Shown: positions 1 through 11,697, numbered from the stretch's first letter. The stretch is DNA of 64,000 bases from Hymenopus coronatus (GCA_030762935.1 CM060890.1:62126765-62190764); one strand, 5' to 3'. Numbers and translations: made by a program. Notes: a model not told the origin generated them from the letters alone.

Positions 1-256
1 CCACTTTATAATTTCCAGAAACGATGTTTATTTGTCTGTGGGAACTTCAGTCCCTAATCACCAGCTTTAGACTTCACTTTAACCTATGATACTCCCTTAT
101 TTCGCTTCTACTTACAAGGAAGCAAGTTATAAGGCTATTTCTGTTATTTTTTTCTCGATTAGCTTGAAGTAAATAGAAGAATAATCTCACTAACAATAAT
201 TTGTTACACAGAAGTAGAGAAAGTCATGTGAATGGAACACATCAGATTTTTTTTTT
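1..256 (-). repeat. A-element copy, 5' part, cut by window start
   Basis: The sequence reads on the minus strand from the A-element 5' terminus, with GTGTTCCATTCACATGACT near its right end, through the conserved TAGTGAGATTATTCTTC-like segment and the TTACTTGCTTCCTTGTAAG block. It runs off the left edge of the window. The terminal ATCTGATG is followed by a run of A on the minus strand. No coding capacity is seen. A very similar copy in the same orientation ends near 63868. Confidence 0.85.
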
Positions 257-1171
257 ATTACTTATCGAGACCGACAGTCCCTTGCGAGGGCAGAGCCATA
301 CTTTTAAAGTAAAACTCCACGAACATAAAAATACTAGTTTCAGTTAGAAATTTGTGGTGAAACGTGTGTTTTAAACTACACTACATTGCAAGTGGGAACT
401 TCTTGCCTTACATCTGCACTGTCCTGCCGAGAACTGCCCGGGACATGTCAAGCAAAACTCCAGTATGTAAGGCCCTGTTAATAACGGTCGATCACACCTT
501 CATCCGGCGAGGCGAGAAAATTCTTTTGTTTGTGCATATCGTGTTCTTTCCAAGACTCTTTGTTTACTGTTCAGCGAGAGTTAATTTGTTCATCTTTTCG
601 TCCCACAGCACTTATCGATCGCTGAAATATGAACTTTTAGTTTTCCCTCTTTCTCTATAACTATATGTTTCACTTAAATAGTATCATTTAATGGTATAAT
701 ATTACTTAATTGTATTAATTATATCTTCGATTTACTAATTATACTTATTATCTTTCTTTTATGGTTGATAGAAACGGGTGCACTGGAAGTCCTTGCCTAA
801 AATCCAGAACTGTTCAGCTTTACTTTCTTTTGTTTTGATTTTAATGCTTAGAGATTCCCATGCGAGCTTGTACATAGAATTTTTGAGATGTTGACAGAAA
901 TATTACAGACATGTTTTTGTTTTATTTTGTTTTTTTAGATTTTCTCTGGAACGCTCTATATTAGTAAACATATCTACAAACATGTATTTATAAGGTAATT
1001 TGAACTTCAAAATAACCACAATAACGCTTAGGTTAAATTATTCATATATTAGCAAAACATTATTTTAACGCATAGCGCTTGATTATTACGCATGCGGAGA
1101 CCCTCTCACAGAAACCACAAACGTGTACACTCGAGTAAATGAAATCGTCGATATTATGTTAGTCATCGGTT
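257..1171. other. unassigned AT-rich DNA
   Basis: No recognisable gene or repeat is seen. A 98-codon open frame at 364-660 (plus) has hydrophobic, low-complexity composition and no motif I recognise. I do not call it a gene. Confidence 0.5.
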
Positions 1172-2025
1172 GGGTCAGGCAGGTCAGGTCCGTCAGTCAG
1201 GTCAGGTCAATCAGTCCGGTTAGGTTACTCAGTCACTCAGACCAGTCAGTCATTCAGATCAGTCAGTCATTGAGGCCAGATCAGTCATTCAGGTCAGTCA
1301 GTCCTTCAGATCAGTCAGTCATTCTGGTCAGTCAGTTATTCAGGTCAGCCAGTCATTCAGATCAGTAAGTCATTCTGATCAGGTCAGTCCTTCTGATCAG
1401 GTCAGTCATTCAGGTCAATTAGTCCTTCAGGTCAGTCAGTCCTTCAGGTCAGTCAGTCCTTCAGGTCAGTCAGTCCTTCAGGTCAGTCAGCCCTTCAGGT
1501 CAGTCAGTCCTTCAGATCAGTCAGTCATTCTGGCCAGTAATTCAGGTCAGTCAGTCATTCAGATCAGATCAGTCGGTCCTTCAGATCAGTCAGTCTTTCA
1601 GATCAGTCAGTCACTCTGGTCAGTCATTCAGGTCAGTCATTCATTCAGATCAGTCAAACATTCTGGTCAGTCAGTCATTCAGGTCAGTCAGTTATTCAGA
1701 TCAGATCAGTCGGTCCTTCAGATCAGTCAGACATTCTGGTCTGTCAGTCATTCAGATCAGTCAAACATTCTGGTCAGTCAGTTATTCAGATCAGATCAGT
1801 CGGTCCTTCAGATCAGTCAGTCATTCTGGTCAGTCAGTTTTTCTGGTCTGTCAGTCATTCAGATCAGTCAAACATTCTAGTCAGTCAGTCATTTAGGTCA
1901 GTCAGTTATTCAGATCAGATCAGTCGGTCCTTCAGATCAGTCAGTCATTCTGGTCAGTCAGTCCTTCAGATCAGTCAGTCATTCTGGTCAGTCAGTCATT
2001 CAGGTCAGTCAGTCATTCAGGTCAG
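1172..2025. repeat. GTCA-rich degenerate minisatellite
   Basis: About 850 bp is built from GTCA, TTCA and GATCA words. The commonest higher-order unit is about 20 bp, with GTCAGTCAGTC followed by a variable three-base word and TTCAG. Variants replace CTT by ATT or ATTC, and GG by GA, so the array is a mosaic of diverged subunits. Longer blocks recur: CAGATCAGATCAGTCGGTCC appears four times between about 1560 and 1930. The open frame across 1123-1368 is a product of the repeat. Confidence 0.95.
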
Positions 2026-2059
2026 AACCTTCTTCTTTCAAAATATTGAGAACTTTTAC

Positions 2060-2115
2060 GTGCAAATAAACATTACACGGGACCACATCTAGCATGCTGA
2101 CCACTACACCACGAA
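2060..2115 (-). repeat. tRNA-like fragment related to SINE-2 head
   Basis: On the minus strand it reads CGTGGTGTAGTGGTCAGC, which resembles a Pol III box A of the SINE-2 type, followed by a short tRNA-like stretch and TTTACGTGC-like body sequence. No box B is visible, so this is a truncated and decayed copy. Confidence 0.5.
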
Positions 2116-2658
2116 GGGCGATGTCAATATTATGAGTAGTGGTTTATGTTGGTCTTAATTACATGCCCCTTAACCACTTCTAGCATCCGACTTAATGTAT
2201 ATAATTTTACGAATGTATTCGTTCCTGAGTCTAAAACCACTTTTATTCATCGGTTAATGTTTGAGTGCCGACATTTAACATAAAATAAATACATGACAGA
2301 GTCATCTAAGATCTGGTAAATACCGTCTTTGCAAAATATGCCTTCCAGACACTCAGGTGAAACGTTTCCCTACTTTTTTACTTTTCAACCCTTGGTTGGG
2401 TTCGACATTCAACACTAATGCGTGAATGTCGAACTTTAATTTAAGTATTTTATCGTTATGTGCAACATATGACATCCCCAACAGCCTACCAGACACTCTA
2501 AACTCATACAACAAATATAAACATTTCATTAATGAACATTTTTCTTAAAATGGAAGATTTCAGTATTTCATGAATTATAAAAATGTTAACAATAGTTAAT
2601 ACATTTATCCCGTGAATTTAATGTAAGTATTATTTCTGCTTGAAAATAAAAAATAATA

Positions 2659-3314
2659 GAGGGTGATTTATATAGAACTGACATATTTTCTTTCTTTAAT
2701 TATTCCGCTGGAAATTCATTCAACGACCCAATTTTAGCACCAAATTAAGCAGAATATTCTGGGGTTTCGATTCCCTATCACTAGATGCGCAGATGTTTAT
2801 CCAGACTGTGAACACTGCAGAGTACGGCTGACTTTCATGGAGTTTGTTGAGCAACCCGATAATGTAGAGCTGAGTCAAGGATATTTTCAGCAAGATGGCG
2901 CTACATGCCATACATCAAATCTATCCTTGAACCTAATTGCAAGTTTCTTTGACGAACGGATAATTTTCAGGAACCTGTGGCCACTGAGATCTCCAGATTT
3001 GACATCGCCGGGCGTCTTTCTATGGGGTTACTTAAAAGACAGGGTTTACGCCATACGTCGATGGACGATCTGAAGCACATCATAAAGGAGATTCAAGCTA
3101 TTGACAACAGAGTCCTCCAACGAGTGGCCAGTAACATGGAACGACGTGTTGAGTGGTGTCTTATGCAGGATGGAGGATGTTTTCAAAATTTCCTATAGAG
3201 GTAAATGATCTCCTAAAATTCCTCTAAAATTTAGGTATAATAAGTTGTCACTAGCACAATTTGTTTTGAAACAATTAAAGAAAGAAGTTTGTCAGCTCTA
3301 TATAAATCACCCTG
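2659..3314 (+). mobile_element. mariner-like (IS630-Tc1-mariner) element, internally deleted, both TIRs present
   Basis: The left end AGGGTGATTTATATAGA and the right end TCTATATAAATCACCCT are inverted repeats. Similarity continues inward past a CTTTCTTTAATT motif for about 40 bp. The element is flanked by TA on both sides (2657-2658 and 3315-3316), as expected for this superfamily. The 656-bp length is about half a full mariner, and only the C-terminal part of a transposase remains inside. This is a dead, internally deleted copy. Confidence 0.88.
2837..3198 (+). pseudogene. mariner-like transposase C-terminal fragment, frameshifted
   Basis: A DDE transposase cuts and pastes its own element. 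Here the first frame (2837-3073) carries FQQDGATCH, with a catalytic Asp in the DGA motif, and WPLRSPDLTSPGVFLWGYLK. In relatives the second block reads SPDLTxxDFFLWG, so the third catalytic Asp is replaced by Gly. The reading then moves to another frame (2977-3198), ending with SMDDLKHIIKEIQAID and a C-terminal DGGCF tail typical of the family, so there is a frameshift near 3055. The N-terminal DNA-binding half is missing. The open start at 2837 is not the original start. It lies between the two TIRs and cannot encode an active enzyme. Confidence 0.85.
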
Positions 3315-3617
3315 TATAAACTTCCACTATAAACTGTTACGAATTTCAGTTTAAGAAAACTACTAATCTCATTTCTAAAGTTCTCTCTTTCTAACTTGCA
3401 ACTTCTAGTATTCTAGATTTGGTCATTGTTCCAGTTAAAACGTCCCAAATAAAATGACATAATTTCATTGTGGTGCCACCTATTAAAAAAAGCTATTAAC
3501 AACAGGTACTTTGGGTCTTCCATCCTCCGCATCGAACCGTTCTTGGGTAACTAACCTTAGTTTTTCACCATTATGACGAAAATCGTTTTTAAATAAGTTC
3601 TGTTTTACTATACACTA
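3315..3617. other. unassigned DNA
   Basis: AT-rich sequence between the mariner relic and the SINE-1 copy. Nothing recognisable. Confidence 0.5.
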
Positions 3618-3812
3618 TACCAAAGTGGCCTGGGGTCAATCCCATTTGACCTCCTATGGAATTTGTAGCGGACAGAGCGGTGAAAGGGGGGATTTTCTCA
3701 GGACTCTCCGGGTTCCTCTATCATCGCATTTCACCGGTTTCCATCTTCATTTCATCAGTGTAATCGCCCGTGATGCGATATGAGTAAAAGCGAGCGGCAA
3801 AGACTATTAAAT
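3618..3812 (+). mobile_element. SINE-1 copy (tRNA-derived), 5'-truncated and diverged
   Basis: It starts inside the tRNA-like head with TGGGGTCAATCCC (box B-like). The body has ATTTGTAGCGGACAGAGCGG, the CTCCGGGTTCCTC block and a degraded tail. The same body occurs at 16029, 23024 and 23663. Box A is not recognisable, so this copy is unlikely to be transcribed. Confidence 0.7.
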
Positions 3813-3872
3813 ATATAATAGCTATCTATATATCTATAGATAAATATATATTGTTAAGGTGAAAACCCCTTT

Positions 3873-4225
3873 AAAAATCTGATGTGTTCCATTCATATGA
3901 CTTTCTCCAGCTGTTCTAATATTCTTTTATCTACATCATGATAAATATTAGCAGAATTGTTTTATTATTTTATTCTTTGTAAGAAGGTAAATAAGGGAAT
4001 CCACAGGCTAAAGCAATAGTCTAATCTTTTAAAAGCTGATCTATACATGAAACAATGGAAATTTAGTTTTCTTATCTTGCTAGGAGTAAACAAAAGAGAG
4101 ACAAAAAGGAAGATTCTTCCAGTTCTTTAACTACTTTAAATTGAAACAAATAATTTGTAATATCTCAAAAATAATTAACTGTACAAAATAGGTATATTAT
4201 ATATATTGTGCGTTTTCAGTTCCCT
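3873..4225 (+). repeat. A-element copy, 5' part
   Basis: It begins AAAAATCTGATGTGTTCC and continues through the GTAAATAAGGGAATCCAC and AAAAGCTGATC blocks as far as the region matching the GTGTGTTTTAACGAG segment. The 3' half, including the terminal hairpin, is missing. Confidence 0.82.
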
Positions 4226-5751
4226 ACTTTAATAAACAATAACATGTCTGAATTTCAATTTCTAAAATTAAAGAAATAAAATCAAATGTAAGGTCAAACA
4301 AGCATATCAAAATAAAGGATTAACCCATAATTGATTACCACAGAAATTGCTCCTATTTAATTTTCCATTTCGTTTTACTTTTAATTTGAAAAACTGAATT
4401 GATGTAGATGTGAAATTCAACGATGAATCACCAACTTAAAATTCGTCTGTTTAAATATTTTTGTAATCACATGTTGTGTATGAATCCTACAACATAAAAC
4501 CTTAGTGTAAGATAATGGCTTATTAACATAACCAAGCTGTATATGACCTTCAGCTTACTTGTTAGCAGAGATTCCCCACCTAGCCTGCCTAGCACTCTCC
4601 GTCCAAGACCGTCAAAGCCACTTTATGCGCATGCGCTGCCCTGGACAGAATGTAACTAGACCTGCTACTGGTTGCCCAATTTGGCGTGGAACGTTTGAAA
4701 TTATTTAACTAACCTAACGAAACTTAACGATCCATAACGGCCATTACCGTATTTCAAAAATAGGTTTACAATTCCCATATTCTGCTATACATATTTATGT
4801 TACGTACTCCCCAAAGATGCAAAGAAAAAGTCCCTCCTTCCGTTGTTTTAGGTTGTTCATTCAGCATTCCCTTAAAATGTGTCTCTCTTGCACTCTCCTC
4901 TGGAGAAAATGGATTCTTTAGGGAGAAAATATGTTTTTCAGCTTTATATACTAGCTGATTAAATTCCTAAGAACCTGTTTCCTCTGTGGGTGTATGAAAC
5001 ATTAACTGTCCGGAATTAAATCCAAATGGTACAGTATAAATGTACATCAATAACAAGATAAACATAAACAATAAAACTATACATATTAAGTTATTAGAAC
5101 AGTAGATATATTAGAAAATAACGTCTCGTGTTTCAGGTCAGACACACAGTGAAGTGATACCAGCTGGCAGATTACCTGAAGGTGGAAACCTTATGGAGAG
5201 AGAAAAACGCTATTAAAACTCTTCGGCAAATGCCACATTTTATGCATTGCGGTGTACATCTCTTGTGTCTCCTGAAGACTCTTTATGTTCGTGAAGAAAG
5301 CAGTACAACTTTCACTTTATGTTAATCACCCAACTGCCCTTTCTCCGCAATTTCATCAACTGGTATGGAAGATTTGGGGTACACCATCAATGGAATTTTC
5401 TACAAAATACACTCTCAAAGATTCAAAAACAATTCTGCAGTATTATACATTAGTGGATTTATCATTCCAATGGAATTGTTTTGGAGGATTCCAGTTATTT
5501 AAAATGGAGGATATACTTTATTCAGAAATAAAAGATTTATTACTTCTTTCCCTGCATGAGGGATTGCCATTTAGACAAAGAAGAAGCAGAAGAGAAGGAA
5601 GAATAATAGTGTCAAATTATTGTAATAAATAAAATAAAAAAATATTAATGCGTATAATAGAATTCATAACGAAATGAAAGAAAGTGTAGAGCGAAAACAA
5701 AGGTAATAAGAAATAAAAAACTGTTATAAAATACTTTGATTACAAATATAT
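4226..5751. other. unassigned DNA with one unrecognised open frame
   Basis: Mostly AT-rich. At 5285-5632 (plus) there is a 115-codon open frame starting MFVKKAVQLSLYV and ending in a basic stretch RQRRSRREGRII. I see no known domain, signal peptide or splice context, and it may be chance. The stretch near 4550-4740 is richer in G+C but has no identifiable feature. Confidence 0.4.
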
Positions 5752-6010
5752 TTGCACTGCTCGAGTGGTCAGCGAACTGACTTCTCACCCGGAGGTCTCG
5801 GGTTCGATTCCCGATTGTAATTTTTTCTTTAATCAGAATTATTCCCTATCCATCACACCATCTGGAAGTATGTATGTGAGAGTAAATATGTGTGTGTGTG
5901 AGTGTGTGAGAGAAAAATAAAATGAATCTTCAGTGAACTTGTTTTTCTAATGCAAAGCCCCCGATACGTCCTTAGATGTTAAAGGGAGCTATATAAATGC
6001 AACAATAATA
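5752..6010 (+). mobile_element. SINE-3 copy (tRNA-derived), near full length
   Basis: The head has box A-like GAGTGGTCAGCG and box B CGGGTTCGATTCCCG. The body has ATCTGGAAGTATGTATGTGA, then a short (GT)n tract and AGAAAAATAAAATGA. The tail has AAAGCCCCCGATAC and TTAAAGGGAGCTATATAA. The same order is found at 16570 and 43530 and, inverted, at 33640. Confidence 0.85.
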
Positions 6011-6261
6011 TATATTTATATATATTTAAAATATGATTAGGTGTCATAAATATAACTGTGAAGTATGGGAAGTGACTATGTGGTTATTAGTGAGAGTGAA
6101 AATGTTTTACAACAGACAACCGTCAAGCTGAGTCAGATGAAAATAATATGAATATATCGGTAAAAAGAAAGCAATGACTTTCATTGAACTCAACCATAAA
6201 GTTGTTCCTTGGTTTTAACAAGAAACCTAGGAAAAATAAAAATACAAGCAAATGAAATGAG

Positions 6262-6370
6262 CCGCTTACACTATCTTCTAATACCCAAGGTTGTGCGTTC
6301 AAACCCGACGAAAGGTGATGATTTTTTTCGGAACCTAACATACATAGCATGACTTCCGTCGACATGGCGG
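6262..6370 (+). mobile_element. SINE-2 fragment
   Basis: Part of the head (CCCAAGGTTGTGCGTTCAAA, a box B-like segment) and of the early body (GATGATTTTTTTCGG, AGCATGACTTCCGTC) are present. Box A and the 3' body are missing. Confidence 0.6.
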
Positions 6371-7654
6371 GATAAAACTTGATTGAAGTAAAATGTAATT
6401 CTCTAGATATTTCGCTGAATATACATTGTTAGATAAAAGAAGTAATTAAGAAATCAGAAAAGAACTAAAAATAGTATTATACAGTATTTAAACGACAGCA
6501 GAAAAACTGAAATGACATAAATATATACCAGTTCAGAATCACAAAAGTAGTCATGAATTAGAATGCACTATGAAATTGGTCATTAGAAAACCCAGAAAAA
6601 TGAGGCGAGATGAAATAGATGGTGGTGGAACGAGCTGAAGAGTCTTCACCTTAAAGAAGAAGAGAAATACAGTAAATAAATGGTGTTTCATCTCTGGCAT
6701 CACCCTGTATATCATATCCACATAGATTTAAATATGATAACGGAACATGTATTTCGCAAACAAATCCGGGCTGTTTTGATTATGCTATTCGTTAACAAGA
6801 GAAAGTATACATACGTGTAAATAGCAGTACGATATGAAAACTCCTGAGATGACCCGACTGTAGCGTGGTTAAGTTTTGTTTATTGTAGGGAGATTACTGT
6901 GTCATTAGGGGGGGGGCAGGTCCCCGTTGCTGCCCGTTGTCAGGTACTAAAGAGCTCTTAGATAGCCCCCCAGCTCTGCACGCAACGTGATAATAATATG
7001 AATCAAGTGCTTGCGGTTTTTACAGTGGCAGGACGTATATACACCGTTAAGTAAGTGAGATAAAACTGAACGTCGTTAGTAATTGTTATTGCTTTCCTGC
7101 TACAATTTTACAGGGACTTTCTCTACAGTAAAACCTGCGAGTATAACAACGATGTAGGTGGAGCGTCATAAAAACGACCTCAAATATTACTGCACCGTTA
7201 TCATTTGCCTTCTTTTAATTAATTGTACATTGCTCTCACTATGCAAAATTGTAGCTGCAGATAAGCTTTGGGAATGGAGTATTACATTTTCTCTGACGGA
7301 AGATTTCATGCAAAGCGAGTTTGCGAATGCTGTGATGTTTGAGCGAATACTCATCAGATTCTAACAACTACTTAGATCTAGTCTTCCTATTGAAGCTTTC
7401 AATGACACAAATTAATCAAGAAAATTCCAGGAAATTTCTCTCTACAAAACCATTCCTTTTATATAATTATGATGTTCTTACAAAGTTATATACAGAAAAT
7501 GCCTTATCTAGTTTCCGTTAAAGAGAGCAAAAACTATGTAATTTATAAACAATATATTTTTTCTGTATCATCTTGCAACTATAGATACCAGTAAAGATCA
7601 CGAAGCAATTTAATAGCACATTTTAGCTTCTTTGAATTCAGGAAATATTTTGAA
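6371..7654. other. unassigned AT-rich DNA
   Basis: No gene found. A run of nine G near 6910 sits in a locally G+C-richer patch (6900-7000). Short open frames at 7158-7364 and 7339-7521 show no recognisable motif. Confidence 0.45.
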
Positions 7655-8036
7655 AGTACGAGGCCTCATCGGAAAGCAGGTACCGGTTTGTAAATAAAGG
7701 CATAAAATATATTTTCACAGCATTTCTTTCTATATGAAAGAGCATTTCTTAACCTATTTTCAACATTTTTCCCACCTTCGTTTAGGCATTTTTCATAGCG
7801 GGGAATAAACCTTTGTACACCGTCTACTCTGTGTTTCGTCCATCATTGAATTGCCTAGCCCACCTTCTAACCATTCCATTACATTTTCTCAGTAAATCTC
7901 TACAAGTTGACGATGAATTTCGCTGACTTAATATTCCTTGCGATTGAAAACAGTATTACAATTGTCTTAGACATTCTGAAAGATCACTATCAATTGTAAA
8001 TACAACGGATCCGGCTGTAATGGCATCATAAAGGTG
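7655..8036 (-). pseudogene. mariner transposase relic with large central deletion
   Basis: On the minus strand, frames near 7960-7840 translate to pieces resembling the N-terminal helix-turn-helix of mariner transposases (for example GMVRRWARQFNDGRN after an EIHRQLV-like stretch). They run almost directly into the family C-terminus, VQRFIPRYEKCLNEGGKNVE (about 7830-7760). The DDE catalytic core between them is absent and there are stops and frameshifts. Family identity is known from these two motifs, and the deletion is inferred from their abnormal proximity. A tail rich in AAATAAAGGCATAAAATAT follows. It abuts the A-rich tail of the SINE-2 copy at 8039. Confidence 0.7.
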
Positions 8037-8038
8037 TT

Positions 8039-8320
8039 TTATTTATGGACGCTCTTTAACTGCTGAGGTTCTCAGCGTCCCATTCTATACTGGGTGTGAA
8101 AGATCTTTTAATTTTGCTCAAAGGCCTCTCTATGAGACTTGAGGTTCTTTTACGTGCTGTAAATCTACGACACGGGACCAACGGCTTTACTTCCCTTCCG
8201 AAGGAAGCCATGCTAAGAATTTTTACACCCGAAAAAATCCATCGTCCTCCGCCAGGTTTGAACCCGCGACCTTGGGTACATGAAGTCAGCATGGTAACCA
8301 TTACACCACGGAGCCGACAT
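8039..8320 (-). mobile_element. SINE-2 copy (tRNA-derived), full length
   Basis: On the minus strand the head has box A-like TGGTGTAATGGTTACC and a box B-like GCGGGTTCAAACC. The body contains GATTTTTTCGGGTGTAAA, CTTCCTTCGGAAGG, CGTGTCGTAGATTTA and GCACGTAAAAGAACCT. It ends with AGAGCGTCCATAAATAAA. The head lies against the 3' end of LINE copy 1 (8324) and the tail against the mariner relic, so the locus is a mosaic of insertions. Open frames on both strands here are not genes. Confidence 0.88.
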
Positions 8321-8323
8321 CAG

Positions 8324-11300
8324 TGAATAAATGAATGATAGAATAAATGTATTTATTGACATAGCAATATCATACATAGAATTTCAACAATCGCACGGGT
8401 CTACAGACCGTACGTGCTTTTGTAATGCACATTACAAGCAATATTAAAACAACAACAAAAACAAAGAATTAAAAGAGTAAACAGGAAAATAAAAAGACAA
8501 AGGAAATACACAGTCAAATGCAATATTAAACAACAATAAAAAATTAAGAGTGAACCCGAAAATAAAAATACAAGGATATTCAAATATAGCAGTTTAAATT
8601 TACAGCACAGAGTACACCTTCATAAATGCACCCTCTTATAATAGTTAATTACACTTAAAAGATATATATACACATAATATGTACACCATATACAAAACCA
8701 TAGCACAACAGTGACCTAAGTATGACATAATATATATGTATGTAGAACATTTTGGTCACTTTAGTTGATCTTATTCCTCCCCCTCCCCCTTCTCACTTGG
8801 CAGCCTCCTCAGATCTCAGCTGTCTTGCCTTAAGAATACATTTACCTAGTTATCCTTGTTTTCCATGCCTGCCAGTAGCGTCCAGCATGCTTCTAGCCCT
8901 ACATTCGCAGTGGTAAAAAATCGCCTCAAATATTTTTTCCGCTATTCCTCCGTACCCTTAGATCTTGCCAAGATGCGAGTCCACGACTCTTCCTCCTCGC
9001 AAATGGGACAGATTCTCGTACCATTCTCGTCAGAAATGTTCGTGCTCCTCCATGCTCCTAGTCTAATCCACGCGAGCCCCTCTCTAATGAGTTTGGTACC
9101 TGTTTTGATGTATTGCTCCATACCCCACTCCGATTTCAGCCCAGACTGTACTTCTAATGACACCTTCTCTGTGCATTGCGCAATTATTTGCTGTCTGTCA
9201 ATATCACAGAGGCGGTTCTTAATTTTTCTCCAAATACTTCGCCTGTTTTCCTGCCCCGCCATCCAAATGTCTCCCATACCAATGATTTCCAACCCTTTCT
9301 TTAATTTTGATGCCCACGTCGAATTACCTTCCATTCGCAACTGTTCACGGTAGCAGACTGCCCTAATTAGAGATTGGTTTCCGTGAACAATTCTGATCCA
9401 ATATTTAACTGCTCTGATTTTGCACTCTATCGTTTCACTATGTGACCCCAATTCCCTCATTATTCCGCAGTTTGCCGTACCTCTCCCTACACCCACAATT
9501 CCTTTAAAAAATTGGGTCCTCACTTGATCCAGATTCCCTGTTTGTTCCCACCCCCATATTTCTCCTCCGTATGTCATCGTGGATCTAACTGTCGCTGCGT
9601 ATACAGTTTCCATTAGGGTTATGGATATATTCGGTATTCTGTAGCGTATCCAGAGAGCTTCTGCCGCTTTCACCCTTGCCTTGTGTTTCGTGATGTCAAT
9701 GTGTTTTGTCTATTTTCCGTTCATCGTAAATGTGAGTCCTAAGTACATAAAAGATTTAACATTGTCCAGTATCTGTCCTGCATATGTCCAAGGCTCCACC
9801 CTGTTATGCACACAACCCTTTTTGAAAGTCATTGCCTTAGTCTTATTCACATTAACTGTAAGTTGCCATTCATCGCAATAATTCTTAAGTTTGTCCAGTG
9901 CTCGTTGCAATCCGTTTACTGTCGTAGAGTACAACACTAAATCATCTGCGTATAAAAGTGTTGGGATCTGCAAATCCGCTACTACTGGTGCTTGGATATT
10001 CTCTGCTATCATTGTATCAGTAATATCATCCACAAAGAGATTAAACAGCAAGGGAGATAAAATACAACCCTGCCTCACTCCCCTATAGCTTCGGCAGTTC
10101 TCGGACACTCTGTTTCTGTCGTACTTCACACAGAATTCGACATTTTGATACATTGCCTGCAATACTCTAACCATTTTTCTTGATAACCCCTTTCTGCCTA
10201 GCTTGTACCATAATGCATTTCGATTGATAGAGTCAAATGCCTTCTTAAAGTCCACAAAAACACAATTAAGCTTTCCCCGCTTAATTAACAGTTGCTTCGT
10301 CCTTAAAGTGTCTAATATAAAAGCGGCATCTATGGTACTGTGTCCTTCTCTAAAACGCATTTGAAATTTTGAAAGTTAGCCAAATTTAGATTCCCAGTCC
10401 TTTATCCGGTTATATAACACTGTACAATAAATTTTCTCCATAATTGGCAACAGAGTAACCCACCTATAGTTATCCGGATTTCCAATAGTTCCCTTCCCTT
10501 TATAAATGGGATGAATAGTGCCCTTTTCCCAACAGGTAGGGTAATTCCCCTTAATGAACAATCTGTTACATATCTGGAGCATACTCCTACCAACTCATTA
10601 ACATTGGCTGCGGCTTTAAAAACTTCCGGGGGCAGCCCATACAACCCTGGAGCTTTGCCTCCCTTCAGACTCCTCAGCGCCTGTGCTATTTCTCGTGCTG
10701 ATATTTCTTCGTCCAGTATTGGGATCTCAAGATTCCCCAAAATTTGCACTTCGTTTATAAAAATTCCTTCCCTCTCACCTTTCCCGGATATTCCCATAAA
10801 ATGCATTGCCCATTTTCCGGGAGAAATTTCGTTGGGCGCCTGACGGTTGCCTCTTAAATCTTTTACTACTTGCCACATCTCAGCGTTATCCCCCCGCGTT
10901 AAAATATTACTAATTTTCTGAGTAATTTTATCTTGCCTAGTAGTTCTCTTTTCCCGTAAGAGCTGTTTATACTCCCTTCGCTTTTTTGTTAAAATTTTCC
11001 TAATGTCCCTTCTGAATTTTGACAGAGCCTCCTCTGCTTGTTTCTTTACGGCTCTGCATTGCTGGTCATACCAACCATTGAATCGTTTTAACTTACCATG
11101 CATTTGGACTTTCATTGTCCCCGCAGCCGTTGCTATTATATGCGTTAGTTCCTCCACTGTGTCTGCGTTCCTTTCCCTTAATCTTCTTTCTAATTTATCA
11201 ACAAATACTTCTTTTTCTACCGGTTTCCATATAAATTTACTAATGAATCTCCCTTCGTCCCCCTGCCCCTCTTGAGTTGCATGCGCCAACATGGCCGTCT

Positions 11301-11445
11301 CTATATTCAGTTCCAGGGCAACCGGACAGTGATGCGACTCGATACGATCCCCCACCCAAAAATTTCTAATTCTGCCAATTAAACCCTGACTTATTAAAAT
11401 AAAATCTATTACATTACCCCCATTTTCATTTATGAAAGGTGAATA
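8324..11445 (-). mobile_element. non-LTR retrotransposon (LINE-I), copy 1, 5'-truncated
   Basis: The minus strand carries, in order, the end of an AP-type endonuclease, a linker, a reverse transcriptase and a C-terminal zinc-knuckle region, then a 3' UTR of about 430 bp. The 3' tail near 8324-8350 is made of ATTC/AATG-like short repeats rather than poly(A). The 5' end is lost inside the endonuclease near 11445. A second copy at 54122-56315 matches from 8324 to about 10545 in the same order. Sequences at 10546-11445 have no counterpart there because copy 2 is more truncated. Confidence 0.92.
8942..11430 (-). pseudogene. LINE-I ORF2 (endonuclease end, reverse transcriptase, zinc knuckle), copy 1, broken
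   Basis: The product would nick the target DNA and copy the element RNA into it. Reading from 11430 leftward, GDRIESHHCPV is the endonuclease C-terminal motif; families normally have SDHCP, so the catalytic Asp appears changed to His. The RT motifs are KGKGTIGNPDNYR, FVDFKKAFDSINR, VRQGCILSPLLFN and LLYADDLVLYS near 9935. A CPICEEEESWTRIL knuckle lies near 9000. Damage relative to copy 2: a frameshift near 10545-10590; an AAA Lys codon changed to TAA near 10378; TGG Trp changed to TAG near 9711; and a stop at 8942 where copy 2 reads GTEDWRE. It is therefore inactive. Clade assignment beyond non-LTR LINE is not secure. Confidence 0.88.
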
Positions 11446-11584
11446 CAGAGAGGGAAGTGGACAATGATAAGAGGGTGAATGCGCATGCGTGCAACAGTGA
11501 CACTAGTGTTGCTGTGGCGTCAGAACGAAATGATACTATCGGGACACGGATGCGACAAAGAATAGTATAGTTTAAACACGAAAA
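11446..11584. other. unassigned DNA upstream of LINE-I
   Basis: Sequence next to the truncated LINE 5' end, including GCGCATGCG. Nothing recognised. Confidence 0.4.
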
Positions 11585-11697
11585 TTCGGATAGATACCAA
11601 ATTCCATATTTAAGTCAGATGCACTTTACGTATGCTTGGACTCTTTTTTAAAATATATTCCTCACCCCAAACTAGTCTTCCCACGGTAAATAAATCA
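11585..11697 (-). repeat. A-element fragment, middle part
   Basis: It matches the minus-strand order of other copies: TACCAAATTCCATATTTAAG, then CCTCACCCCAAACTAGTC. Both ends are missing and divergence is high. Confidence 0.55.

Noticed and set aside
1172..2025. CRISPR-like array
   Set aside because: No constant-length repeats with unique spacers. The spacers are themselves repeat words, and the context is eukaryotic.
8856..9353. 165-codon plus-strand frame over the LINE-I
   Set aside because: It is antisense to the reverse transcriptase frame and has the same counterpart in copy 2 (54783-55133). It is a shadow of the minus-strand ORF.
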